Source of the DNA: Clostridiales bacterium
Lineage (GTDB): Bacteria; Bacillota; Clostridia; Saccharofermentanales; Saccharofermentanaceae
Length of the DNA: 64,000 bases
Direction: 5' to 3'
NCBI GenBank assembly: GCA_017962145.1
Contig: JAGCVX010000037.1
Span: 1 to 64,000, forward strand
Shown piece after piece: positions 18,233 to 25,847 of this stretch (within the stretch, counting starts at the first letter, position 1; each line of letters starts with the position of its first letter). The translations under genes were made by a program, and so were the position numbers. Below the pieces are notes generated by a model, which saw only the letters and a program-made list of their open reading frames with translations, ran no database searches and had not been told where the DNA came from.

Positions 18233-18274
18233 TGCACGACCTCCTGTGAATGAATCTGTTTGCCATCTATGGAG

Positions 18275-18304
18275 ATTATAACTTTATTTAGTCAGCGAGT
18301 CCAA
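18275..18304 (-). promoter_or_regulatory. Promoter of the GGDEF gene, inside the end of argH
   Basis: Minus-strand TTGGAC (18299-18304) and a perfect TATAAT (18275-18280) with an 18-base spacer. It overlaps the last codons of argH, allowing the GGDEF gene to be expressed apart from argH. Confidence 0.65.
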
Positions 18305-19651
18305 TGCTTCCTGTACGGTTTTTGGTGCCGGAGCGCCGATAATCGTTCTCTTATTGACACAAGTCTCAAGAGAAATGGCATCATAGACATCTTCTTCGAT
18401 GAGATCCGAGAACTGCTTGAATTCTTCGAGCGAGAGCTTTTCAAGCGTGGTGTTGTGCTCGATGCAGTAGTGAACGAGCTTCCCGGAGATCTCATGTGTG
18501 CTTCTGAACGGAATGCCTTTTCTTACCAGATAGTCAGCCAGATCCGTTGCATTTGTAAATCCGCCGAGAGCTGCATTTTCAAGATTGTCTTTTCTGAGCT
18601 TCATGGTCTTGATCATGCCGGTGAAAGGAACGAGTACGCCCTTGATGGTGTCGATGACATCGAACAGCGCTTCCTGTACTTCCTGCATGTCTTTGTTATA
18701 GGTGAGCGGGAGTCCCTTCATGGTAACGAGAAGGGAAATGAGGTCACCGTATACACGGCCTGTCTTACCACGTGTAAGCTCGGCAACGTCCGGGTTCTTT
18801 TTCTGCGGCATCATGGAAGAGCCGGTCGAATATGCATCATCGAGTTCGATGAACTTGAACTCCTGGGAAGAGTACAGGATGATCTCTTCCGAAAGACGCG
18901 AAAGGTGCATCATAAGAAGTGATGCGAAAGAAGCCAGTTCGATTGCCCAGTCACGATCGGCAACACCGTCAAGAGAGTTGAGTGTAACACCATTCATGCC
19001 AAGCTGATCTGCTACAAATGCACGGTCGAGCGGATAGGTGGTGCCGGCCAGTGCGCCGGATCCCAGCGGAGAGATATTGGTTCTTGCGATCGCTTCGTCA
19101 AGCCGGTCCATATCACGTCCGAACATCTGGATATACGCCATCAGATAATGCGCAAATGTGATAGGCTGTGCGCGCTGAAGGTGTGTATAACCGGGCATAT
19201 ATGTTTCTGTATTTTCTTTTGCGATGTCGATCAAGGTATCACGAAGCTCGCCGAGAAGAGACTGGATCTCTTTTGCTTCGTCAACCGCATAAAGACGCTG
19301 ATCGAGTGCGACCTGGTCATTTCTGGAACGACCGGTGTGCAGGCGCTTTCCTGCATCGCCGATGCGGTTTGTCAGTTCTTCTTCAACAAACATATGGATA
19401 TCTTCGGCATCGGAGTCGAAGGTAAGTTTTCCGGAATCGATATCGTCGAGGATCGAAAGAAGACCTTCTTTGATCTTGTCGGCATCTTCCTGCGAGATGA
19501 TGCCCTGCTTGGCCAGCATCTGGCTATGTGCGACAGAGCCCTCGATGTCCTGCTTATACATTCTGCAGTCGAAGGGAAGAGACGAGTTAAAATCGTTCAC
19601 TGCCTTATCAGTTGCCTTTTCAAATCTACCTGCCCACATTTTCTTAGCCAT
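18284..19651 (-). CDS. argH: Argininosuccinate lyase
   Basis: It splits argininosuccinate into arginine and fumarate, the last step of arginine synthesis; a cytosolic homotetramer. At 455 residues it has the family length. Landmarks: N-terminal MWAGRFEKATDKAV, HTGRSRNDQVA, the catalytic-loop signature GSSMMPQKKNPDVAE, and LTYNKDMQEVQE. ATG 19651 was chosen because AAGGAG is 7 bases upstream; ATG 19657 would be one base from that site, and longer starts extend beyond the family N-terminus. Its partner argG lies 3.8 kb away on the same strand, separated by three other genes rather than in the usual argGH pair. Confidence 0.97.
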   Translation of the reverse strand: MAKKMWAGRFEKATDKAVNDFNSSLPFDCRMYKQDIEGSVAHSQMLAKQGIISQEDADKIKEGLLSILDDIDSGKLTFDSDAEDIHMFVEEELTNRIGDAGKRLHTGRSRNDQVALDQRLYAVDEAKEIQSLLGELRDTLIDIAKENTETYMPGYTHLQRAQPITFAHYLMAYIQMFGRDMDRLDEAIARTNISPLGSGALAGTTYPLDRAFVADQLGMNGVTLNSLDGVADRDWAIELASFASLLMMHLSRLSEEIILYSSQEFKFIELDDAYSTGSSMMPQKKNPDVAELTRGKTGRVYGDLISLLVTMKGLPLTYNKDMQEVQEALFDVIDTIKGVLVPFTGMIKTMKLRKDNLENAALGGFTNATDLADYLVRKGIPFRSTHEISGKLVHYCIEHNTTLEKLSLEEFKQFSDLIEEDVYDAISLETCVNKRTIIGAPAPKTVQEALDSLTK

Positions 19652-19682
19652 AGTCATTCTCCTTATCAATACCTGTCCACTT

Positions 19683-19711
19683 ACTATAACACCAACGACG
19701 GAGAATGCACA
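19683..19711 (-). promoter_or_regulatory. Possible argH promoter
   Basis: Minus-strand TATAGT (19683-19688) with TGTGCA (19706-19711) 17 bases upstream. The -10 is good, the -35 weak. Confidence 0.35.
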
Positions 19712-19778
19712 GTATTTTTGCAGATTTGAGAGCAAAAACATTGTGTGTTGAAACACTTGTACATGCCCGCAAATAATC

Positions 19779-19807
19779 TTTACTTGTTATAGTTTCTATG
19801 TGATAAT
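19779..19807 (+). promoter_or_regulatory. Promoter of the secreted DUF4214 protein
   Basis: TTTACT (19779-19784) and GATAAT (19802-19807), 17-base spacer, about 45 bases before the start codon. Confidence 0.55.
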
Positions 19808-19853
19808 ACAAGAGGTTGTAATGTTGTAATTAGGGTTATAACAGGAGGTTAAA

Positions 19854-22613
19854 ATGGCAATGAAAGAAAAATCTAGAGTACGTGCGTCCAAAGTCGGCGC
19901 AGCGTTACTTGCGATGACGATGGGACTTGCCCTGGTCCCGAAGCTCACAGGAGAGAAGCAGGTGCGGGCTGCTTCTTTCGATAAGAACGCAAGTAACACA
20001 AAAATGGGAGTAGCAGGAATTGCTTCTCCGAAATCCCCGGAGTCAATTGATTCTGCGTGGAAGGGAAGTTATGTGTGGTTTGGAAAATACGAGAACCAGC
20101 CGATGAAGTATCGTGTACTGGCACCGTCCACCACTGCATTTGGCGGAAGCACGATGTTTCTTGACAGTGATACCGTTCTTTATGACGGTTACTTTGATAC
20201 TTCGTCTTCCTATTCCAATCAGTGGGCGGGCAGCAGTCTCCAAAGCTCGTTAAACGGAACTTTCTATACGGATAGTTTTACCAAGTCGGAGCAGGCGGCG
20301 ATCGCAACGAGTAAAGTTGATAGCCATGCATTGCCCACGGGTTCATTTGAAGCATTTGTTTGCGGAAATTCTGTTGCTTTAAATGACAAGATTTTTGTTT
20401 TGGATGTAACCGAGATCCTGAATCCGGCTTATGGTTATTCTTCGGACCATGGCTATACTACAGATGCGGACTGGGAAACAGGAAACTGGAGTTACCATAA
20501 TGTTCTTAATCACGTGAAGTTTAAAGGTGCTTCTTCCGGTTTTTACTGGATGCGCAGTAAGTATAAGGCTGATTCGACCGCAGGTTTCGGAATGGAATCC
20601 CTGGGTTATATGACGATTAATGGCGTCAGCAGTATGGGCGGTGTTTCTCCGGCAATGAACCTGAATCTGTCCTCTATTCTTTTTAACTCACAAGTAAGTG
20701 CACCGGATGCCTCTGGAGCGGGTGCAGAGTACAAACTTACTTTGTTGGACAGCAGTCTGAATCTCTCACTTGTTTCCGGTCTTGATGTTTCAAAATCCGG
20801 ATCGATGGTCTTCCTTCCATATGTAATCTCAGGAAGTGATGCTGTTGCTGCAAATCAGGTGAGCATCATCATTCTCGATAAACCGTATATGGCGGGAAAC
20901 ACAAATGGTGAGAATCTGCTTTATTACATGGAAATGAATTCCATGAGCGGTACGACCGGAACAGGCTTTTTCCTTCTTCCGGATGGACTCGATATCGATG
21001 GTTGGGATTCTGACTATTTCGTATATGCTGTTGCGGAGATCCTTGATGACAGCCCGTCCGGTGATCATACTTGTGATTATGCAAGTGCACCGCTTCGCTT
21101 AACAAATCCGAAGATCGTTTACTCATTTGATGTTGCTTATGGACCGATCACACTCGATACTGCTCAATCGATGGTTATCGGAGATCTTCTTGAGTCTTCT
21201 TTGTGTAATGTTACCGTGAATGTTCCGGATTCGGAGTGGTACATGGACCTCGACAAAGACGGCAAAAACGATATTGATGTAATGCAGGAAGGCTCGGTAC
21301 TTAAATTATCTAAGCTTTCTACGTGCAGTTTTGTCGGAGCATACACTTACAAAAGTGCGCAGCTGTCAGCAGATCCGCTGACGTCCGGTAAGTACGATGA
21401 GATCACATTTGTTGTTACGAAACAGTTCACCGTTTCCTTCGATGCAAATGGCGGATCCGGCAGCATGAATCCGATCACGGTCTTTGAAGGATCATCTGTT
21501 ACACTTCCTGATTGCGGATTTATCGCTCCGGAAGGTATGGAGTTTGATGGCTGGGATAAGGGTGCTGTAGGTTCAGCTCTTGTTGTAACATCGAATACCG
21601 TTGTTACAGCGCAGTGGAAGCTGACAGTATACTTTATCAATGTCGTAAGCGATGGAAACGGAACCGCATCCGCTTCTGTTGAATCCGGAACGATGGGTAC
21701 AGAAGTTACACTTACTGCGACACCAAACGAGGGATACCAGTTCAAAGAATGGACCGTCGCAGATGATTCAGTCGTGATTGTAGATAACAAATTCACTATT
21801 GGAACATGCAACCTTGATATCGTAGCACATTTTGAACCGATCCAGGCAAATCCGGAGCCGGTTAAAGATCCGTCCTTTGAAGACTTCGTAGAGCGTCTCT
21901 ATACTGTCGCGCTCGGTCGTGCTTCTGAACCGGAAGGAAAAGCTTTCTGGGTTGACCAGGTTGTAAATAAGGGCTTTACCGGTGCGGACTGCGCAAGATT
22001 CTTCATGCTGGGTGCACCTGAGTTCCTGGGAAGAAATCTCACTGACGATGAATTCGTAGAAGTTCTTTATAAAACATACTTCGATCGTAACTCTGAGCCC
22101 GATGGAAAAGCATACTGGCTCGGCCGTCTTGCTTCCGGAACGGAAAGAGCGGTTCTCGTAGACGAGTTTATCGAGTCTGTCGAGTGGTGTAATGTCTGCG
22201 CAACTTATGGCGTTAAGTCCGGTGCGCTGTATCACAAGGCAACCATCCCGTCGAAGAACGCAGTGAAGTTTGCAACACGTCTCTACACATGCTGTCTCGG
22301 AAGAGATCCTGAAGCTGAAGGCCTCCAGTACTGGTCACTGGCTCTTACGAACCTCGATGCGACCGGTTATCAGGCAGCAAGCTTGTTCTTCACGCTTCCT
22401 GAGTTCGTTGGTCTCAATACCACGAATGAAGAATTCCTGAAGAGACTTTATACGACCTTTATGGATCGTGAACCGGAGACCGATGGTTTCAACTACTGGC
22501 TCGGCCTTTTGAATGGCGGTACAGATCGTGTAGATGTCATGAAGGCTTTCGCAGGATGTCCTGAATTCCAGGAGATCTGTAACCAGTATGGTATCGAGCG
22601 CGGAGAGATCTGA
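19854..22613 (+). CDS. Large secreted protein with DUF6273-like, InlB-type and DUF4214 repeats
   Basis: A 919-residue exported protein. Residues 1-40 are a signal peptide (basic start, hydrophobic ALLAMTMGLALVP, cleavage probably after VRA). About 60-285 resemble DUF6273 (WFGKYENQPMKYRVL, then LNGTFYTDSFTKSEQAAI). About 523-592 is an InlB B-repeat (VSFDANGGSGSMNPITV, FDGW), and 594-664 a divergent one (TLTATPNEGYQFKEWTV). From about 675 to the end there are roughly four DUF4214 units, each with LYxxxLxRxxEPEGxxYW. No LPxTG motif or C-terminal membrane helix is present, so it is released or held non-covalently. GGAGGTTAAA before the ATG is a strong site. Function unknown; adhesion or surface recognition is a reasonable guess. 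Confidence 0.88.
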   Translation: MAMKEKSRVRASKVGAALLAMTMGLALVPKLTGEKQVRAASFDKNASNTKMGVAGIASPKSPESIDSAWKGSYVWFGKYENQPMKYRVLAPSTTAFGGSTMFLDSDTVLYDGYFDTSSSYSNQWAGSSLQSSLNGTFYTDSFTKSEQAAIATSKVDSHALPTGSFEAFVCGNSVALNDKIFVLDVTEILNPAYGYSSDHGYTTDADWETGNWSYHNVLNHVKFKGASSGFYWMRSKYKADSTAGFGMESLGYMTINGVSSMGGVSPAMNLNLSSILFNSQVSAPDASGAGAEYKLTLLDSSLNLSLVSGLDVSKSGSMVFLPYVISGSDAVAANQVSIIILDKPYMAGNTNGENLLYYMEMNSMSGTTGTGFFLLPDGLDIDGWDSDYFVYAVAEILDDSPSGDHTCDYASAPLRLTNPKIVYSFDVAYGPITLDTAQSMVIGDLLESSLCNVTVNVPDSEWYMDLDKDGKNDIDVMQEGSVLKLSKLSTCSFVGAYTYKSAQLSADPLTSGKYDEITFVVTKQFTVSFDANGGSGSMNPITVFEGSSVTLPDCGFIAPEGMEFDGWDKGAVGSALVVTSNTVVTAQWKLTVYFINVVSDGNGTASASVESGTMGTEVTLTATPNEGYQFKEWTVADDSVVIVDNKFTIGTCNLDIVAHFEPIQANPEPVKDPSFEDFVERLYTVALGRASEPEGKAFWVDQVVNKGFTGADCARFFMLGAPEFLGRNLTDDEFVEVLYKTYFDRNSEPDGKAYWLGRLASGTERAVLVDEFIESVEWCNVCATYGVKSGALYHKATIPSKNAVKFATRLYTCCLGRDPEAEGLQYWSLALTNLDATGYQAASLFFTLPEFVGLNTTNEEFLKRLYTTFMDREPETDGFNYWLGLLNGGTDRVDVMKAFAGCPEFQEICNQYGIERGEI
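21880..22610 (+). repeat. DUF4214 protein repeats
   Basis: About four imperfect units within the secreted protein, each holding a form of YxxxLGRxxEPEGxxYW or YxxxxxRxSEPDGxxYW (for example VALGRASEPEGKAFW, YFDRNSEPDGKAYW, CLGRDPEAEGLQYW, FMDREPETDGFNYW). They alternate in a long-unit, short-unit order. Confidence 0.75.
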
Positions 22614-22638
22614 TCCTTCGCTCAAATAAATGAAAAAC

Positions 22639-22679
22639 AAAAGAGATCTCTGTTCGATGTCGAATAGAGATCTCTTTTT
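22639..22679. terminator. Bidirectional terminator between the secreted protein and the GNAT gene
   Basis: Near-perfect arms AAAAGAGATCTCT (22639-22651) and AGAGATCTCTTTTT (22666-22679), 14-base loop, A-run on one side and T-run on the other, between convergent genes. Confidence 0.88.
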
Positions 22680-22680
22680 C

Positions 22681-23118
22681 TTATTTCTTGATGATTTTAA
22701 GTTCGACGAGAGCTTTGTTTCTGTAGATCAAGTCGGTGCGCTCGGTAAAGCCGATGCTTTCCCAGAAAGCGTTGCCGCCTTTGTTGTGATCAAATGCGAC
22801 GAGCGCGACTTTGTTGATGTCTTCTTTTCTTAATGCTTCCAGTGCCAGATCAACGAGAGTTCTTGCAACGCCTCTACCACGATAGGCTTCAGCTACAGAC
22901 ATGTGCTGGATAAAACCGCGACGTCCGTCATGCCCACAGAGGATCACGCCTGCAACACGACCATCCTCGACAGCGACAAAGCTGGTGGTAGGATTTCTTT
23001 TCAGATATTTCTCGATTCCTTCACGGGAGTCGTCTTTATCGTTTAAGCCGTTTTTGCAGTCGAGCCAGATCTGGTAGACCTGATCGTAATCATCCATCGA
23101 CATTAATCTGTATTCCAT
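22681..23118 (-). CDS. GNAT family N-acetyltransferase
   Basis: A 145-residue cytosolic acetyltransferase. The acetyl-CoA binding motif A is clear: IQHMSVAEAYRGRGVARTLV (the RGRGVA turn grips the pyrophosphate), and motif B follows with VALVAFDHNKGGNAFWESIGF. The start ATG has AAGGAGG 7 bases upstream. It starts 11 bases after the stop of the zinc-ribbon gene, so the pair share a transcript. The acceptor substrate cannot be inferred. Confidence 0.9.
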   Translation of the reverse strand: MEYRLMSMDDYDQVYQIWLDCKNGLNDKDDSREGIEKYLKRNPTTSFVAVEDGRVAGVILCGHDGRRGFIQHMSVAEAYRGRGVARTLVDLALEALRKEDINKVALVAFDHNKGGNAFWESIGFTERTDLIYRNKALVELKIIKK

Positions 23119-23129
23119 AAGGGACCTCC

Positions 23130-23399
23130 TTAATCGATCCAGCTGTAGTCTCCGCCGGTAATGGCAAGACTGAGAAGAGTGTCATACTTTTCGACATCTT
23201 CGCCTTCAAGCATCTTGATGAGTTTGGCAGCTTCCTGCATTTTCGGCAGTTCTTCGTCGGGGCCGATCTCCATGTCGACATCCTTACCGCAGTAAGGGCA
23301 GACGAGACGGGGAGCGATCCTCAGATCGAGAAAGCCGGTTTCGCAGTCTTCACACTCGTAATAGCCACATTGTGTGGTTCCATCGGGGACGTAGTACAT
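23130..23399 (-). CDS. Small zinc-ribbon protein
   Basis: An 89-residue acidic protein with two CxxC knuckles (YYECEDCETGF and RLVCPYCGKDV) separated by about 16 residues, a zinc-ribbon arrangement, then a mostly helical acidic tail ending SYSWID-like (GGDYSWID). ATG 23399 was chosen because AAGGAG lies 8 bases upstream; TTG and GTG codons just before it are less well placed. It is followed 11 bases later by a GNAT acetyltransferase. The function is unknown; it may mediate protein or nucleic-acid contacts. Confidence 0.78.
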   Translation of the reverse strand: MYYVPDGTTQCGYYECEDCETGFLDLRIAPRLVCPYCGKDVDMEIGPDEELPKMQEAAKLIKMLEGEDVEKYDTLLSLAITGGDYSWID

Positions 23400-23421
23400 A
23401 ACAAGCACTCCTTAAAATGAA

Positions 23422-23449
23422 AAGGGGCCGCGATCGCTCGCGACCCCTT
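23422..23449 (-). terminator. Terminator after argG
   Basis: On the minus strand AAGGGGTCGCG pairs with CGCGGCCCCTT around a six-base loop, followed by TTCATTTT. It lies just past the argG stop and before the zinc-ribbon ribosome site, so part of the transcription may read through. Confidence 0.7.
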
Positions 23450-23469
23450 GAAATCCAACATATCAGATA

Positions 23470-24684
23470 TTAGAGAAGACCGTTCTTCTGCTTCATCTTA
23501 GCGTTGACCTTCATCGGGAGACCGAAGCAGTTGATGAATCCGCCGGCATCAGCCTGGTTGTAAACATCATCAGCCTCGAATGTTGCGATCTCAGGATCGT
23601 AGAGAGAGAACGGGGAAGTGGTGCCTGCAGGTGTGCAGTTACCCTTGTAGAGCTTCATCTTGACTTCACCGGTAACAACTTCCTGTGTCTTATCAACAAA
23701 TGCGGAGATAGCCTCGCGGAGCGGGTGGAACCACTGACCGTAGTATACGAGTTCAGAGAACTTCTGAGCTACGAGATCCTTGTAGTGGATCGTGTCACGC
23801 TCAACGGTGAGAAGCTCCAGTTCACGATGTGCTGCGAAGAGAAGCGTTCCGCCGGGTGTCTCGTACACGCCACGGCTCTTCATACCAACGAGACGGTTCT
23901 CAACGATGTCTGCGATACCTACGCCGTTTGCGCCGGCAACCTTGTTGCAGTATCTCAGAAGATCTGCAGGGGAGAGCTTCTGTCCGTCAACTTCTACCGG
24001 AACACCCTTTTCGAACTTGATCGTTACGTATGTAGGTGTATCAGGTGCCTTCTCAGGAGAAACCATGAGCTCCAGGATCTTGTCGAGGTTCGGCTCGTTT
24101 GCCGGATTCTCGAGATCCATTCCTTCGTGAGAGAGGTGCCAGAGGTTCTCGTCTTTGGAATAGTTATTCTCTTTTGTAACAGGAACTTCGATACCACGAG
24201 CATTTGCATAATCGATTTCCTCGTCACGGGACTTGATATCCCAGATTCTCCAAGGAGCGAGGATCTTCATATCCGGATCGAGAGCCTTGATGGAAAGTTC
24301 AAATCTTACCTGGTCGTTACCCTTACCTGTGCAACCGTGAACGATCGTTGTGCATCCGTTTGCATGAGCTGCCTCTACGAAATGCTTAGCGATAACAGGA
24401 CGTGCCATAGATGTACCGAGGAGATACTTGCCCTCGTAAACTGCATTTGCCTTAAGTGTAGGGAAGACGAAGTCAGAAACGAATTCCTCAGAGATATCTT
24501 CGATGATGCACTTGATAGCACCGCACTTGAGAGCCTTCTTCTCCAGATAGTCGTGATCGACACCAACGCCGACTTCACCGCAATAAGCAACTACTTCGCA
24601 GTCATAGTTCTCGAGAAGCCACGGAATAATAATGGATGTATCCAGTCCGCCTGAATACGCAAGTAAGAATTTTTCCTTTGCCAT
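23470..24684 (-). CDS. argG: Argininosuccinate synthase
   Basis: It joins citrulline and aspartate using ATP, the step before ArgH in arginine synthesis. Its 404 residues match the family. Landmarks: N-type ATP pyrophosphatase loop [16 protein letters not shown] at the start, then [14 protein letters not shown] and the substrate region with [12 protein letters not shown] 24684 is fixed by GGAGGTG just upstream and by the family N-terminus ([17 protein letters not shown]). A sigma-A-type promoter and a candidate ARG box lie directly upstream, so it is probably repressed by ArgR with arginine. A terminator follows. Confidence 0.98.
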   Translation of the reverse strand: MAKEKFLLAYSGGLDTSIIIPWLLENYDCEVVAYCGEVGVGVDHDYLEKKALKCGAIKCIIEDISEEFVSDFVFPTLKANAVYEGKYLLGTSMARPVIAKHFVEAAHANGCTTIVHGCTGKGNDQVRFELSIKALDPDMKILAPWRIWDIKSRDEEIDYANARGIEVPVTKENNYSKDENLWHLSHEGMDLENPANEPNLDKILELMVSPEKAPDTPTYVTIKFEKGVPVEVDGQKLSPADLLRYCNKVAGANGVGIADIVENRLVGMKSRGVYETPGGTLLFAAHRELELLTVERDTIHYKDLVAQKFSELVYYGQWFHPLREAISAFVDKTQEVVTGEVKMKLYKGNCTPAGTTSPFSLYDPEIATFEADDVYNQADAGGFINCFGLPMKVNAKMKQKNGLL

Positions 24685-24696
24685 AAGGCACCTCCA

Positions 24697-24710
24697 TGAA
24701 TAATTATTAA
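24697..24710. promoter_or_regulatory. Candidate ARG box (ArgR operator) of argG
   Basis: TGAATAATTATTAA differs at one position from the perfect palindrome TGAATAATTATTCA and fits the ArgR/AhrC consensus TGAAT-4-ATTCA. It lies between the argG -10 and its ribosome binding site, where binding would block transcription. Confidence 0.55.
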
Positions 24711-24727
24711 TCATTTTGCATAACGGC

Positions 24728-24756
24728 ATTTTAGCAGACGAATCAGGACTCGTCAA
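24728..24756 (-). promoter_or_regulatory. argG: argG promoter
   Basis: Minus-strand TTGACG (24751-24756) and TAAAAT (24728-24733) with an exact 17-base spacer, about 44 bases before the ATG. Confidence 0.72.
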
Positions 24757-24839
24757 CCGATATTTCGAAATTCATTTTATGTATATTTACATCTTTATAC
24801 AAGTAGTTAAACGTTGTGCAAATAACGATTTTTTCTGTG

Positions 24840-24868
24840 TTTACGAAAGCACTATTAAAGAGTAGAAT
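24840..24868 (+). promoter_or_regulatory. Promoter of the aminotransferase-htpG unit
   Basis: TTTACG (24840-24845) and TAGAAT (24863-24868), 17-base spacer, about 60 bases before the ATG at 24930. Confidence 0.6.
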
Positions 24869-24929
24869 TATACGGTACAAAAGGTTGATTCTGTATAAAT
24901 ATCAACCATTTTTGAAAGGGGTCTGGATC

Positions 24930-25820
24930 ATGGCGTATCCGTTGGTGGAAGGAAACATCGGAGAAAACTGCATTCTTAACGGATGTAAAGTAAGATTTGA
25001 TTCACCGGAAGGCCAGAATCTTTTTATTCCTACCGAAGATATTACATACTACGAATCTGTACGATTCCAAAACGGCGTGCTGCTTTTCTGGGAAGACCAT
25101 ATGCAGCGTCTGCATAAATCGGTAGAGGCGAAAGAAAATTTCCCTATTGATCCTGATACTTATCACTTCGCATCAGAGTCTTTGGTCTGGGAATCCGGTA
25201 TGGCGGACGGAAATGTGCGTATCGTCATTACGAAGTACCTGTGGCTTGTATATCTGAGCAATATGAGTTATCCCACAGAAGATATGTATAAAGAGGGAAT
25301 CGTGACCACAAGCCTTACCTGGGAGCGCGTGGAGCCTCATGTTAAGGTGTTCCGTGGCGATTATAAGAAGGCGGTGGCGGAGGCCTCTTCACGAAAGACG
25401 TCTTTCGGCATGCCGTATGAAGTTATCCTTCGCGGAAACGACGGCAAGTTCGTCGAGGGCGGAAGATCCAACTTCTTCGTACTATATGGAGATACCGTTT
25501 ACTCTCCCTCTGAGGATCTGATCCTGATCGGGATCACAAGAAAGTATGTAAAGGATGCCATCTCCGAAGCCGGTTTGAAGCTTGCGGAGGGTGCATTTAC
25601 CATGGAAGAACTGGTCAAGATGGAACAGGAAGAGGACGATGGTCCGCCGAAGATGGGTCTTTTTGTAACCAGTTCGCCTTTCGATATTCTGCCTGTGGCA
25701 TCGATCGATGAGCAGAAATTCTCCTCTGCGGATTGCCCGGCACTTCAAAAACTGATGGCGAGCTATCAGAAGATCGTGCATGAATATATCGATACGCATG
25801 CACATGTCGATTCATTTTAA
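24930..25820 (+). CDS. Class IV aminotransferase
   Basis: A PLP enzyme of fold type IV, 296 residues, in the branched-chain/D-amino acid aminotransferase superfamily. The likely PLP lysine is in EPHVKVFRGDYK, and the later segment FVEGGRSNFFVLYGD with IGITRKYV matches the phosphate-binding and strand region (usual E-G-x-x-S-N pattern). ATG 24930 was chosen (GAAAGGGG upstream, matches family start) over upstream in-frame codons. htpG begins 28 bases later, so the two may share a transcript. Whether it acts on branched-chain, D-amino acids or aminodeoxychorismate cannot be decided. Confidence 0.88.
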   Translation: MAYPLVEGNIGENCILNGCKVRFDSPEGQNLFIPTEDITYYESVRFQNGVLLFWEDHMQRLHKSVEAKENFPIDPDTYHFASESLVWESGMADGNVRIVITKYLWLVYLSNMSYPTEDMYKEGIVTTSLTWERVEPHVKVFRGDYKKAVAEASSRKTSFGMPYEVILRGNDGKFVEGGRSNFFVLYGDTVYSPSEDLILIGITRKYVKDAISEAGLKLAEGAFTMEELVKMEQEEDDGPPKMGLFVTSSPFDILPVASIDEQKFSSADCPALQKLMASYQKIVHEYIDTHAHVDSF

Positions 25821-25847
25821 GTAGGAACAAGTTTTGGAGGTTTATAT

